Positions 46,503 through 58,539 of a stretch of 64,000 nucleotides of DNA are shown here, in pieces. The stretch's first letter is position 1. Every line of letters starts with the position of its first letter. Origin of the DNA: Scilla litardierei (lineage: Eukaryota; Streptophyta; Magnoliopsida; Asparagales; Asparagaceae); the NCBI GenBank assembly GCA_030789695.1, contig CM061133.1:95535528-95599527 (forward strand), written 5' to 3'. Made by a program: the position numbers and the translations under genes. The notes under the pieces were generated by a model, which did no database searches, was not told where the DNA came from, and worked only from the letters and a program-made list of their open reading frames with translations.

Positions 46503-46516
46503 GGCGCCGTTGCCAG
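46503..46516 (+). other. Asp-tRNA-type primer site, element G
   Basis: TGGCGCCGTTGCCA begins seven bases after the LTR end. It matches the plant tRNA-Asp 3' end for 13 bases and then diverges. Confidence 0.8.
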
Positions 46517-46759
46517 TGATAACAGTACTTGCGATCTATGATTTCAGTTCATATGGAGGAACATTCGGTGAGATCCTTCCATCTTATAGTTTAGGATTTT
46601 TATTAGTTTTTAATATTTTTTTGTTTTGTTTTCTCTTTATAAAAATTCAAAAAAAATGGAGTACATGAATTTCTATCGCACAAACAATTGGTATGATGCA
46701 TAGTACAATGTTGCACACAAACATAGGATGTAGAAGCTTAAGATCGTCAGTTTTAATCA

Positions 46760-47048
46760 GACTGATTATGAAACTTTCTTTCAGGCTTGGAGGAGGTTCA
46801 CAGACATAGTATCGAGCTATCCATATCATGGGTACACGAAGAAAGAGCTTATGGAGTCCTTCTTATCTGGACTACGACCACAGTTGCAGGAATTTTTGGG
46901 AGTCATGACGCCGATAGAGGCATGGAAATACATGGTGTCCTTACACGAGGATGATCAGATCATTAATGGGACTTCAGAGGGTGATTCAACGAAGCCTTCA
47001 TGCCTTGATCAAGTGGAGCAAAGCGTAGTCGTACCATGGCAATCCTAG
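46760..47048 (+). pseudogene. Gag fragment of element G
   Basis: The frame shows FFQAWRRFTDI, YPYHGYTKKELMESFLSGL, an equivalent of the YEAW and LFYNGL region of F gag (57850-57950), and ends at TAG 47046-47048. Only this part of the capsid domain remains. No zinc knuckle or protease follows. Confidence 0.6.
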
Positions 47049-48863
47049 AAAGAGGAAGTTTATTTGCTCATTCAGACACATGAGGCTACATCCCATCAAT
47101 TCCAAGAGAATTTCCTTGCTCGGAGTCGGCAAATTCAGCAATCCATTGAACATATTAATCTGATTTCCACTTTCTTAGAAGAAAATAATTCGTTTGAAAT
47201 TAAATTTCAAGAATCTAATATGAGTTCATCTTCTATTCCAGGTATATCTAGCAAGCCATGACACGATGAAGGCACAAATCAAAACATTAACATGGCTGGA
47301 CACATGTGCAAAAGAGAGGACGAGCTAGCAATTTTGGATGAACAGGAGGAGGAAATAGCAAGGGACATGGGACTAGAGATTATTTCTATGGAGCCTGAAC
47401 CACTCTTTTCCCCAGTTTTTTTCCCAAAATCATTCATCCCTCTCCCCAATGACTGAGCATCATACCGAGAGTAGTGCACATCTTTCAGGGAGTAGTCATC
47501 AACATAGCTTACTTTATTTTACGTACTTTGATGACTATATTTGGAATATGTTTGTGGCAAAGAATTTTAGACTAATTTGGACTAACATAACTCATCTCTA
47601 GCAGGACATTGGTAAACAAGTTATAGAGATGCTTGGAGTTGTGTTGATGTGGTCCAATTTAGCTTTTGGAGGAAGACTACTCGCCGAGGAGCGCAAGGAG
47701 CAGATAGAAAAACTTTCTCCACCATTAAAGATCCAGGATCCGCCATTTGACCATGGTGTGTTCTTTCCATTAGCGTAGATTTTTATATGCTTTCTAGGAT
47801 GCTTGCTTTTGAATAAAATCATACCCTTTTCGACATTGAGGACAATGTCCATCTTTAGTTGGGGGGAGTGTATGAGACCTTAGGATTTTTTTATAAAAAA
47901 AAGGCAAAAGAAAAGAATAAAGCACCATTCTCATCTTTAAAACTCCTTCTTATACCACAAATGCGGATGATTATGCATTTATTGAGTTCTAAAAATTCTT
48001 TATGGCTTGAGTTAATTATTTTTCCTTCATGGAATTACTCGTTAATATGCTATTCATCAAAATTTTCAATTACCGTGATTAATATCTCGAAATAGTTTGA
48101 ATTTATTTCATGAATGCTAATGTGATGAAAAAGCTTAAGTATACACGATTTATTAGAATAGTCTTCAAGTTGAAGAGGAATTTGGCCGTTGTTATTAATG
48201 TTTATGCTCGAAGAATGGGTATTGAGTTGCTTAAGAAAAAAAAGAAAGAAAAAGTGAAAGAAAAAGTGCATCGTTCCCTTGAGTTCATTGATTAGGCAGG
48301 TCTTCGTGCCTCAGGAAGCATTGGAGATTCGCGTCGAAAGATGGATGAATGGGGAGTGCATTCAAAAAAGAGAAAATAAAACTTAGATGATTCGAGTATT
48401 AAGTTCGAGGGGATCTTCTAAGCCTAATGTCTGAAGGTCGTCTGGCCTAGGAATCATTAACTGAAAGCTCGCTACATGGATCATTCAAAGTCATCAAAAG
48501 AAAAGCAAAAGAAAAAGGAAAAAAAAGAAAGAAATGATGAATAAACTAAGCAATTTCAATACCCACGATTTGAACGATCTTTTTTAGATGCCAATTCCTT
48601 GGAAATGAGAAAACTAGAATATAACGACATGTTATACTTTCGCTTACGAAAAACGATGCTTGCATGTTATTTATTCAAATTAAACTAGAGAAAATATCAT
48701 GTGATTGAGCTTATTCATGGATTGTGTATATTGATGGTCAATATCATGTTGGAAACTGTATTATTGAGCCAGGCCATAAGTGATTGATAGAACTTATTAT
48801 TTTACTAATCATCCGACTTAACCGCTCTTTTTGCTAGGGACTAGCAAATCGCAAGTTGGGGTG
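47049..48863 (+). other. Non-coding spacer of element G with polypurine tract
   Basis: Mostly A/T-rich sequence without a convincing frame. It includes a G-rich TTAGTTGGGGGGAGTG near 47848-47863 and A-rich AAGAAAAA stretches at 48235-48270 and 48490-48530, which are usual in Athila/Tat spacers. GCAAGTTGGGGTG immediately before 48864 is the polypurine tract. Confidence 0.6.
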
Positions 48864-50670
48864 TGATTTGGATTGAATATTGCATATGTAACACCTCATT
48901 TAGCCTTATTTTGTACTTATATGCTGCTTAATTGGTCTCTAATACGTTCGTATTTTGTATATCATCATTTATCAGAGCAAACCATTGATTTGTGCACAAA
49001 GTATAAATTTTATTGAGTATTTCTGCCTTTTTATATTTTTCATGGCTAGGTCTCGATATCATGATTCCAACGAATATTTATTTGTATTTTTCTGAGATCT
49101 GTGCTAATTACTGTGAATTTTTGAATGCAGAATACCAATTTAATGAAGAAATACGCTCAAAATACAAGAAATACAGTCACCGCCCAATCAGATGCTGACA
49201 CGTGTCATGATCCTATGCATTTCGCTCAGATCCGACAGGCGGAAGTTTTTGATGGCCGTTGGATAATGATCCAACAGCCAATAATTAGCCCGCATAGAGT
49301 TCCAAATGATTCAAATGGAATGGAGTAGAGCGGGCTTTCGATGCCACGTGGCGCGATCCTGGAGTGTCCCGCCCAGATCGAATGACGTACAACGGATCTC
49401 GGAATGAAGCTAGATTCAGATCGGAGCGGCGACGTGGCTTAATCTAAACCGCAAATCCTCTATCGGACGATCGAAAATCATGCCGAAGCGACTTAATCGC
49501 AGCGAAGAGCAGCTCGATTCAAGCGACGCGGCCGTATCATAGCCGTTGCTCCAAGATCCAACGGTGCAGATTGAACCCAAGTTCGATCCGAATTCGCTAG
49601 CGGAACGGGCACGCGCGAATCATAAAGCAAGCTTGGCGGTGCCTCATTTGATCCTGCGAGATCGGACGGCGAAGATTTGGAGCGGCTTGCAGGTTAGGTT
49701 TTAAGCGATTTCAGGTGCGGTTTTTGGACCCAATAAGCAACTTAAACCCACAATGACTTGTATTTAAGGTATTCTTGGGTTTTTGTTGCGTATTTTGGTG
49801 TATTGGGGGCTCTAGGAGCCGTATTTCGCCAGAAAAATTGGAGGCCATGGGGACAGAGGCTAGATCTATCATCTGAATGAGATTTGGGGCTATTTGGAGA
49901 GAATTGGTGACATTTTCCCTATCTTTAGCCTTGTATTTTGTGTATTTGGCTTAGAACTGAAGTATTATTCACGTATTTTGATGATTTTATGATGTATTTG
50001 TCTATGAATACTGAATATATTCTCTGCATGCGTGGTTAATCTTCATATGTGTTGGTGTTGATGTAGTTAGGGTTCGTAATCATTGATTTTGATATCTTTT
50101 CGCCCTATTTGCAGTGTATAATCATGTATTTTATCAATTTCTACACATATCTTGTTTGGGTGTGTTATACGGAGACGTGGGCATGCTTGAATTGAATATG
50201 ATCTTTGCAGACTTATTCGTGATGCGACCCGAGAGGGCATTTATGTTTATTTTCCTTATGAAATTGACGTTATACGTGATTAACTCTTTGGCACATTTTT
50301 ATGCGCTTTATCGCCATATTTTCCGACGTTCTCGTGCCCTTACCGGACGAAACGTTGAGTTATAGAAAATGTATTAATAATCATTGATTGCACACACCCT
50401 AACGAAATCACTACCAATGCATACTCTCCATATTAGTACCCCATATCGAATTCACCGTAATTATCGTAGGATTTTTCTTTTACTATCTTAAACTCTTGAT
50501 ACCATATCTTTAGGTGGTTGGTTATTATCATTTTAGTACTCTTTACAAACTGAAGTTCGTGGTTTTACAGGTCAGTTGTCCCGTGGATACGATACCTGGA
50601 CTCACCAGGATTATTACTTGTTCGATCTCCTGCACTTGGGAGTAGCGCTCACATATTTTTAGACGAGTCA
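48864..50670 (+). repeat. LTR copy 3 (3' LTR) of element G
   Basis: The 1807-bp copy starts TGATTTGG after the polypurine tract and ends GACGAGTCA, followed by CTTAC. Confidence 0.88.
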
Positions 50671-50675
50671 CTTAC
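50671..50675 (+). other. Right target-site duplication CTTAC of element G
   Basis: Exact repeat of 42827-42831. Confidence 0.9.
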
Positions 50676-52141
50676 CTTTTGCTCGTTCTCGAGGAAGACG
50701 AATAAGAAGTTCGTCGGAGGGTAAAAACAACGAAGTGAAAAAAAGAAGTCAAAAATAAGAAAGGCGACTAAATCATCTCCTCATCTCATAGCACGCAAAA
50801 ACACTTCAACTTTATAATTTAAAAACGCAATACTCATGAGGATTCATCAAGTCTAGCAAAGAATATACATATAATGGATTTTTAAATGAATGGCGTGAAC
50901 TCGAATATATGATATGAAGTTAGAGGGAGATTCCTATTATAGCATGCAATCAATAAACAGAATCCATGATTCCAGCCCAAATCTCTACAACTTATTCTCT
51001 AAGCAGCAAATAGTATCATGATCAATTAATTCAAGCATGCAAGATGATTTTAATTAGTTTTTCATAAATGAGGATGGTAAGTTCAATTAAATCCAGAAAT
51101 CACCGCACTAAACTCTTTCACAATCCCTAGAAATCATCGACCTTGACATGTCCCTACTCTATAAAAAAGTGAGGTAAAGATGTGGGATGTTTCTTTTTAC
51201 AATTGTTATTGGCTATACAATTTTCTTTATATATACATACTTTTATTTTCTTATATACACGAGATAACTCAATATATACAAGAGGCGTCCTATGCATCCC
51301 AGACCAGACGGTCTTAGGGCATTGGGTTACGAAGAACCCCTCGCGCCAATTATTTGTATGTAATATTTTTTTTGTTTTTGATTTTTCCATTTTTTCTGGG
51401 ATTTTTGCAAACTTACGTAAACGCGATGGAATGCAAAGCACGATCAAGGATCGCAATTGGCTATATACAAAAAAGAATAAAAAGCATAGAATTGGGACAT
51501 GGCTCGGTGTCAGAATATCTAGTATATGCTACTTAAGTGTCGTGTGTTATCCAAACCCAATTGAACTACCATCCATTATGAAAATATACGTTTTCACACA
51601 ATCATGCAATTTTCACTCAATTCTCACTCAATCATGCATTTTTTAGCTTAACTGTTTCAAGAATACTCATTGTGGAGAATACGAATTTAAAGAATGGAAA
51701 AGCATATTAAAATGCATCCTAATCAAGGAATAATTCTATATAAATATGCGATGATGCACAATAAACTAAGACGAATCATACATGAGTGTGTAAAGCAGAT
51801 AAGTTGAGTGTGCGCAGCTTATAGTGCAATCATAGGAGAATCATCTTAAGTCTAAATAAAAGAAAAAGAGAAAGAAATGAAAAATATGCATGCAATCAAA
51901 AAATAGAAGAAAAAAATAAAACAATGATAAAAAGAGAAAAATGTGGCGGAAGTGGAACAAAAAATGGGAATATGGAAAAAGAATAAGTAAAAAGTGATAG
52001 CTCACCCCCGAGCTAAATGCAGCGGTGTCCTCACTACTGAGAACATGTGCGTAGAGACGGAGAATGATGCTAAGGGTGGGATGGATCGGGTGAAAAGAAA
52101 AGAAAAGAAATGCAAATGCATATGTACAAGATGCATTTTTT
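50676..52141 (-). other. Non-coding 3' spacer of element E, interrupted by G
   Basis: Continues element E on the other side of the G insertion. On the minus strand it has purine/pyrimidine-skewed stretches (TTTTTCTTTT at 51850-51960), and the G-rich GCTCGGGGGTGAGC at about 52003-52016 resembles a second polypurine-like tract. No gag, pol or other known motif. The open frames at 51154-51646 show nothing recognisable. Confidence 0.45.
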
Positions 52142-53435
52142 GACAGGTAAGTGGCAATCTTTATTAGTATCAGAAAGTGGTACATATATACAAGCTAGCT
52201 TACACCAGAGGAAAAATAGAAAGAGAGGGGATAGGGCACAAGTGCTGTCACCCTCTACTAGCTATATACCTACTAAGAAGTAACTTGCCACCACACAAAA
52301 CAGAGCCGATATCTAGTTCAGCCATTATCAAGGAAACCCCAATTGGAGAAGGGATTATCAGTAGAAGAGGTCTCGATCTCAACATTGCGGAGAATGATGC
52401 GAACATCAAACACAATCTCTTCAAATAGAGCCACTCTTCCTATTTCTTTGCCTTCAAATATCCGCAAGTTACGATGCTTCCATATGTGCCAGACCATAGT
52501 AGCTAACACAGTTTTCGCCAAAACCCCAATGCAATCCGATTTCTTGTAATGAGATAGAATCAAATCACCAAACCCCTCCAGATTAGTAGGTGCAACTCCC
52601 AAGTAACCTAACTTGAGAAGACTTCTGGTCATGATGTATCTACTATAATCGCACTCAAAGAATAGATGCTGGGAGCTTTCTGTAGAATTTGAATTGCAAA
52701 GAACGCAAATACCACTAGTTGAAGCACCCCATTTCGACAGCAAATCCATTGTCGACAGTTTGTTGCGGAAAGCCCTAAGGAGCGTCAGTGCCATCTTAGG
52801 CACGTGCTCGGAATGCCAAACAACAGCGGCATACCTGAAAGATGGACATGGGGACCCGCGCTCCCTCCCAGGCGCTACGAAGAGAAAATTTCGGCCCAAT
52901 GGCCCAGCTCCAAGAATCCGCACCAGTACAGAGTATAATACCTTGGAGATTGGGAATTAAGCTTAGAATGTCTGGAGACCATTTACCCATCGACCAAAAA
53001 TCATTTGCCAGAGCACTTTCTGTTCCTGAGATAGGATCGCACTGAAGATATAGGGGGCCAGCTGGGTGCCAATTGTCAAACCAAAATGACGTAGTAGAGC
53101 CATCTTTAACCACCCGTCTGATAAGTTTTTGAGATATGGGACGATGCCTAAGCAAGAATTTCCACGTACCTAAGTGAGAGGGCTTAGAAATTACATAGTA
53201 AAACCCACAGATAGGCACATGATTTTTCCGTATGAAATTAGCCCATAGCCCATTAGAAGCAAGATAACGCCATATCAATCGAACACCTGAGGCTGAATTT
53301 AAATCTTTAAGCATTCGAAGACCTACTCCACCCTTTTTTTTGTGGTACACAGAGATCCTTCCAAGCCCAGGATTTTGATTTTCCCCATATAAATTTCCTG
53401 CATGCTGAATTAATAGCACGAACTACGGAAGCATG
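52142..53435 (-). pseudogene. 5'-truncated L1-type LINE, copy 1
   Basis: The minus strand carries the end of a plant L1 ORF2. 52796-53419 has the post-RT region (KKKGGVGLRMLKDLN, SFWFDNWHPAGPL). 52318-52923 has the C-terminal zf-RVT-like domain (HSEHVPKMALTLLRAFRNKL, then CVLCNS, HLFFECDYS and MVWHIWKHRN). The two frames overlap, so there is a frameshift. A 3' UTR with AATAAAG and a short A run (T on plus, about 52136-52141) closes it. RT and endonuclease are missing by 5' truncation, typical of LINE insertion. Confidence 0.85.
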
Positions 53436-55447
53436 ATATATATATATGGGGAATATGCTTTATCTTTATTGAATCTGAGATAAAAGTACAAGGATCTAGG
53501 AATAGCATGATAGTATTAGCAGTGCAAGGATAGGCACAAGCGCCATACCTTTGCCCTTACATGACACCATCCTCTACCCACAGATCCCAATATAACGTAC
53601 AAATGTACAAAAAACCAAGAAAACATCTACACTAAAAACCCCCAATTAGACAGGGGAGCACGATCCACCTCCTGGTCCCACTCCATGTGTCACAGGGCTA
53701 TTCTGACGTCAGCAGCAATGTCCTCAAAGAGCAGAGTCTGGATCCGTCTAACCCCTTCAAATATCCTCTTATTCCTCTCCCTCCATATGTGCCAAGTCAT
53801 TGCGGCTAATACAGTCTTGGCAAGTACGCCAACGCAGCACTCCTTATTGCGATAGGTAGAAAGTAACAGATCGCCCACACCAGCCAGTGAGATGGGAGGA
53901 GTAGTAGTGATTTATAACTTGAGAAAACTCCTGCAAAGGAGGTAGTTATAAAATCTGCATTCAAATAAAATATGATCCACATTCTCGTGTGCATTATTAG
54001 AGCATAGAACACAAAAAGGGGAAGTAGGCACTCCCCAACGTCCAAGTTTATCTCGAGTGAGAAGCTTGTTGTGAAACGAATGCAGCAGAGTAATAGCCAT
54101 CTTTGGAATATGCCCATGGTACCAGACCACTCTGAAGTAGGGAAAAATGGCTCTAGCAGTGCGGATCCATTCCAGGCATCTTGAAGAGATGGAGAATTAG
54201 AGTGCCCGGCCCAAGCATCATCCCCAGGGAGAAGTGAGATAGCATCAATAATAGATCTAACTGGCAAGAGACTCGTACTGCTAATCCATCCCCCAGTCGT
54301 CCAGTAATCACTCACCTAATTCCTTTCCTCACCCATCAGCACTTGATAAGTGTCACAAAGCGCCCCACAAGGAAGCCAGTTATCATACCAAAAAAGAGTA
54401 GCAGTACCATCTCTAACAATACGTTAAGTAAGCTTCTTAGTGAATTCCCGACATTGAAGCATAAATTTTGAAGTCCCAGACTGCATAGGATTGCTTTTGG
54501 CCAAGTAGAAACCCGTATTACGCAGATACTGATGTCTCATATGGGTGGCCCAGATGCCATCATGTGTAAGCATATGCTAAGTCAAATTAGCCTCATAAGC
54601 ATTTTTTAATTCAGAAAAAGACCTAGGCCCCACTCCACCCTCTTGCTTGGGGGCACACAGGTCATCCCAAGCCCAAGTGTAAGAATTTCCCCATATATAT
54701 TTCCTGCAGATGGAGTTGAGAGTACTTAAGACAGATTTGGAAATACGGAATGCCTGCATCCAGAAAGCAATAATGCCATAAATGACCGATTTAACAAGTT
54801 CAATGTGCACTGCAATAGACAGAAGCGATGAAGACCACCCATGCAATCTGTTTCTGCATATATCAATCAGCCGAGTGTACATCGAAGCTTTAGGATATTT
54901 GGCAAATATGGGAAGACCCAAATAGGTGGAGAGAGATTGAACACGCCGAATGCCCAGAATTCCAGCAAGGATACCAGGTTCTTTGGTTCCTTTACTAAAT
55001 ATACCAGCACTTTTGTTCCAGTTAACATCCAGACCAGTCAAGTTTTTAAATGTAATAAGAAGATCCTTGAGACCTTCAAAAGATTTGATGTTAGCACCAC
55101 AAAGAACCAACAGATCATTAGCAAAGAGAAGATGAGTAACCGCACCAACCCTCTTCATGGGCATAATGCTGTGATTGACATTGGCTCTAGCCATGAAAAG
55201 CGAGAACGCTTCCATAATAACCACAAAGAGATAAGGAGATATGGGATCACCCTACTTCAACCCCCTATTTGATTGAAACATACCAAAGGGAAACCCATTG
55301 ACCATAACCGAGAAGAATGGAGTGGATATACACTCACATATCCACCCAACGAACCTGTGTCTGAATCCTATACGATTAAGAATGAAGTAAACAAATTCTC
55401 TATTAACACTATCGAAAGCTTTACGAAGATACAGTTTAAGGCAGGCT
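53436..55447 (-). pseudogene. L1-type LINE, copy 2, with inactive RT
   Basis: It is the same family as copy 1, joined head to tail with a TA-rich tail at about 53438-53450 and AATAAAG near 53470. RT is read from 55447 downward: KAFDSVNREFVYFIL, then NRGLK, a TAG stop (55252-55254) and GDPISP at the ORF start near 55224. The usual FADD catalytic motif is FAND here (55114-55122). Further on come GLDVNWNKSAGIF, STYLGLPIFAKYP, CRKYIWG and the zf-RVT part (WYHGHIPKMAITLLHSF, TWHIWRERNKRIFEG). It is cut at 55448 by the LTR of element F. Confidence 0.88.
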
Positions 55448-57108
55448 TGACGTGTGTTTATATTATATATATTCACGCACGTCTTTTTGTGTTTTTCCGT
55501 TATTTTTCGTTGTCTCATACTCGTTTTATTGTGATTTCTAGTTTTCTTTCACTTCTCCGTGTTTTTGTGTGTTTACAGGAGATTGCCAGCGTATGGGGAC
55601 ATATAACGAAGATATCATGAGTCACCGGAGCAACGGGAGGAGTCACGCGCGATCCAGGGGGTCAAACGACGAAGATTGCCATTTTTTCAAGCCCCAACCG
55701 ATCGATTGGACACAGCCAACCGATCGGGTGGTGCATGCGCATCCGACCCGAACGGAAGCTGATGCGTAGTGCAGCCCAACCGACCGATTCACCGACCGGT
55801 TGAACACATCAGAGTTCTCGGCCATTTGGAGCTGAATTCCAACTGATCGGGTGACATCTCAACCGATCGGTTCATCTGTAGTTGATTTTCCAAGCGACGA
55901 CCCAGAGAGCTCAACCGACAGTTCGTTGACCATGTCTATTCATCAGTGTTCTCTATATTTTCAGGGATAATTCCAACCGATCGGTTGAATACTCAATCGA
56001 TCGGGTCACCTGATGCCGCATCCCCCCAATAGACGACCCGGAGACACCAACCGGTCGGATCAAGTGAGCGGGTGAAGTTCTCGAAGCCAACGGCCGAAGC
56101 ATCAAGAAGCTCACCTGATCGGTTGATGCTTCAACCGATCAGGTGACGTCGATTTCTATATATAGTTGCCTTAGGTTTCTGAAATTACAGCTTTTGTTAA
56201 TCTCTGTCTTTTTCTCCATTTGTGACGGCTGGAATTTTATTATTATCTGTAAGTTTTCTGATCTTTATGAAACTTTGATATTGTCTTACTAGTATTGCTA
56301 CTACCTCGTTTCAATTGCTTAATCATGAATTTTACGGTTGATTTTCATTTAGACTGCTTTTTAGCTATAATGTGTGATTAGTTCCCAAATCTGGGATTTT
56401 GGTGGAAACCCCTTCGTGGGTTCTCCCTAATGCGTCCATAGGACTAGGATTTTGATAGGGATTAGGAATTTAGATGGTTACGTGAGGTGTTTCATTGTCA
56501 TCGACAGGAGAAAGACCGCCTTTGACCGTCGAGCCAAGGGGGAATAAACTTGGCTGTTGACTCCTTAGCCACAGCTCACGCCCTTAGCGTAGACATCGAA
56601 TCCTTGCGCGTGGGAACGGCAGGATGAGATGTTAGGAGTTATCGTTGCGAGCTTAGTGCTCTCGGAGTCGGTCAGTGTTAATGGACATGGGAATGCCCAC
56701 TGACCGAACCTGGGTAGTCCGGCGTATCATCCTGAGCACCGACCAGAATATCGGGCCCATGGGACGCTGGTATCACTCTTAGAGGCAATGTCTCATCACT
56801 AAACCCTAATTCCGATCGTATTCCTATCCTCCGGTCGTAATAGTGAGAACACATGATAGGTGGAAACTGAAGTCCTAGGTTTCGTTTTATATTGTTTATT
56901 CTCGTATCTATATTTTATGACAAACCATCGATCGATCGGGCTAGCTCACCCATAGGGTGAACCGGTTCCTCTTTGACACAAGCACAACCACGCCTCCCTG
57001 TGGTCAACCCCCAAGCCACACTACAACACCAGCTTGTGGTATAAATATTTAAATCTGGTATCCCCAATCCTAATGCACCCTTGTATGTGTCACAAAGTAG
57101 GGACGTCA
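55448..57108 (+). repeat. 5' LTR of element F
   Basis: About 1.66 kb, starting TGACGTGTG, where LINE coding sequence stops, and ending GGGACGTCA before the primer site. Borders are inferred from these two neighbours because the 3' LTR is not visible. It holds the ACCGATCGGT palindrome cluster (55690-56150) and a TATA box (TATATATA, 56157-56164). Confidence 0.75.
55690..56150 (+). promoter_or_regulatory. ACCGATCGGT palindrome cluster in F LTR
   Basis: About fourteen copies of AACCGATCGGTTGA and variants (GATCGGGTGA, ACCGGTCGG) occur, ending a few bases before the TATA box. A diverged copy of this cassette lies at 60247-60600 inside the element. Confidence 0.65.
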
Positions 57109-57115
57109 AGCTTTA

Positions 57116-57133
57116 TGGCGCCGTTGCCGGGGA
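57116..57133 (+). other. Primer binding site, tRNA-Asp type, element F
   Basis: TGGCGCCGTTGCCGGGGA is complementary to the 3' end of plant tRNA-Asp including CCA, the primer used by Athila/Tat elements. Confidence 0.92.
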
Positions 57134-57301
57134 GGCAACGTGCTTGTTATTTTAGGACCTATTGAACCCTTGAGTCTAGCTCATATCCCTATCTCGCGAT
57201 AATTTTTGCATTCTACTTTTTCATTTTTATTTTCTAATTTTTATTTTCTATTTTTATCTGTTTCTATCCCACACTTGCTTCACGGATGTTTGTTGTTTTT
57301 C

Positions 57302-58150
57302 ATGCGCAGGAATACAAGGAGTCTTGACGACTTGATTCATATTGACCCGGAGATAAACGCCACCCTGAGGCATCTGAACGCAGAGAAGCGAAGAAGAGAA
57401 GAGTCGGAAGATATGGGGGAGAATACCCCACCGCATAAGTCCCTGCTGGAATACTCGATGCCATCCATCGGGTCCACCTCCTCCATCAAACCTCCTGCTA
57501 TTACGGCACAGAGCTTCGAGCTTAAGCCGTCATTAGTGACATGGATCCAGCAGGATCAATTCTCTGGGGCACCCATGGAGAGCCCTATCGAACATCTGGA
57601 CTCCTTTCTAGAGAAGTGTGACACATTCCGGATTAATGATGTCACAACTGAAGCTATCCGACTGAAGCTATTCCCCTTCTCTATGAGGGATAAAGCCAAG
57701 CAATGGCTTAGGGGAAAGGACCTGAACACCTTCAACACTTGGGAGAAGCTCTCAAACGCTTTCTTCACTAAGTTCTTCCCTCCGGGGAAGACGATGAAGT
57801 TGAGGAGTGAGATCTCCTCCTTCTCCCAAGACAGCCACGAATCCCTGTACGAAGCTTGGATGAGATACAAAGAGATGCAGCGGAGATGCCCTCATCACGA
57901 GCTTCCAAAGTGGCAGATTATAAATCTGTTCTATAATGGATTGAGGGATGACCTGAAGTCTTCGATGGACGACATGGCTGGGGGCTCCTTTATGTCGAGA
58001 AGTGAAGAAGATGCTGGGAACATTTTAGAAAACACGGCATCAAACAATGATCGGTGGTGTGATGAGTGTGCCACGCCCAGAACTGGAGGTATTCATAGAG
58101 TCGAGGACGTGGACAAGTTATCTTGCAAATTCGATTTGCTATCGACCTAG
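57302..58150 (+). pseudogene. Gag capsid of element F
   Basis: The likely start is ATG 57302 (MRRNTRSLDDL). The 57206 ATG upstream gives only a hydrophobic low-complexity leader. The capsid (retrotransposon gag) domain shows FELKPSLVTWIQQDQFSGAP, FLEKCDTFRIN, IRLKLFPFSMRDKAKQWL, WEKLSNAFFTKFFP, LYEAWMRYKEM and INLFYNGL, then NDRWCDEC. TAG at 58148-58150 ends the frame before the Gln-rich part. No CCHC knuckle is visible. Confidence 0.88.
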
Positions 58151-58539
58151 ATCTCAGCGCTTATGGTAGGAGCTGGTGGTGCTAGCACCCAACAAGTATC
58201 GGTGGTGGAGGTGGAAGTCGTGGGAGACTTCGATGGTGGTGATATTTCACCAACGGTGAATCAAGCTAACGCACTTTTCTTCAACCATACGGGTAATGCG
58301 CCGTATCCACCAAGGACTAGCTCAAATCCGGCTTATTCTCCCACTAACCAGAACCACCCCAATTTGAGCTACCGGGCACCCTATCAGCAGCCTCAGCAGC
58401 AGCAGCAACAAGTATATCAGCCGCCTCAGTAGCAATAGTAGCAAGTATATCAGTCACCTAGGCAACAGCAATAGCAGTATCAACAACAGCAGCAGCCGTA
58501 ACAAATGTACCAATAGTTCCCCCTAGGAACCAACAGCCC
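58151..58539 (+). pseudogene. Gln-rich linker of F gag with clustered TAG stops
   Basis: A Gly/Val- then Asn/Pro- and Gln-rich linker encoded by CAG/CAA repeats. Between about 58430 and 58520 several codons in the Gln run are TAG or TAA instead of CAG or CAA. The linker joins capsid to the protease-containing part. Confidence 0.7.

Larger units (their letters stand above)
42832..50670 (+). mobile_element. Element G: three-LTR Athila/Tat-like non-autonomous element
   Basis: Three direct LTR copies of about 1.8 kb (42832-44659, 44671-46495, 48864-50670) are present. The first two are separated by only 11 bp. Between the second and third lie a primer site, a gag remnant and non-coding spacer (2.37 kb). 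A single 5-bp target duplication brackets the whole unit, so it is one insertion. No protease, RT or integrase is present. Confidence 0.88.

Noticed and set aside
42832..50670. Two separate insertions of the same LTR family side by side
   Set aside because: One 5-bp duplication brackets all three LTRs, and the 11-bp spacer between the first two carries only primer-side and LTR-edge remnants.
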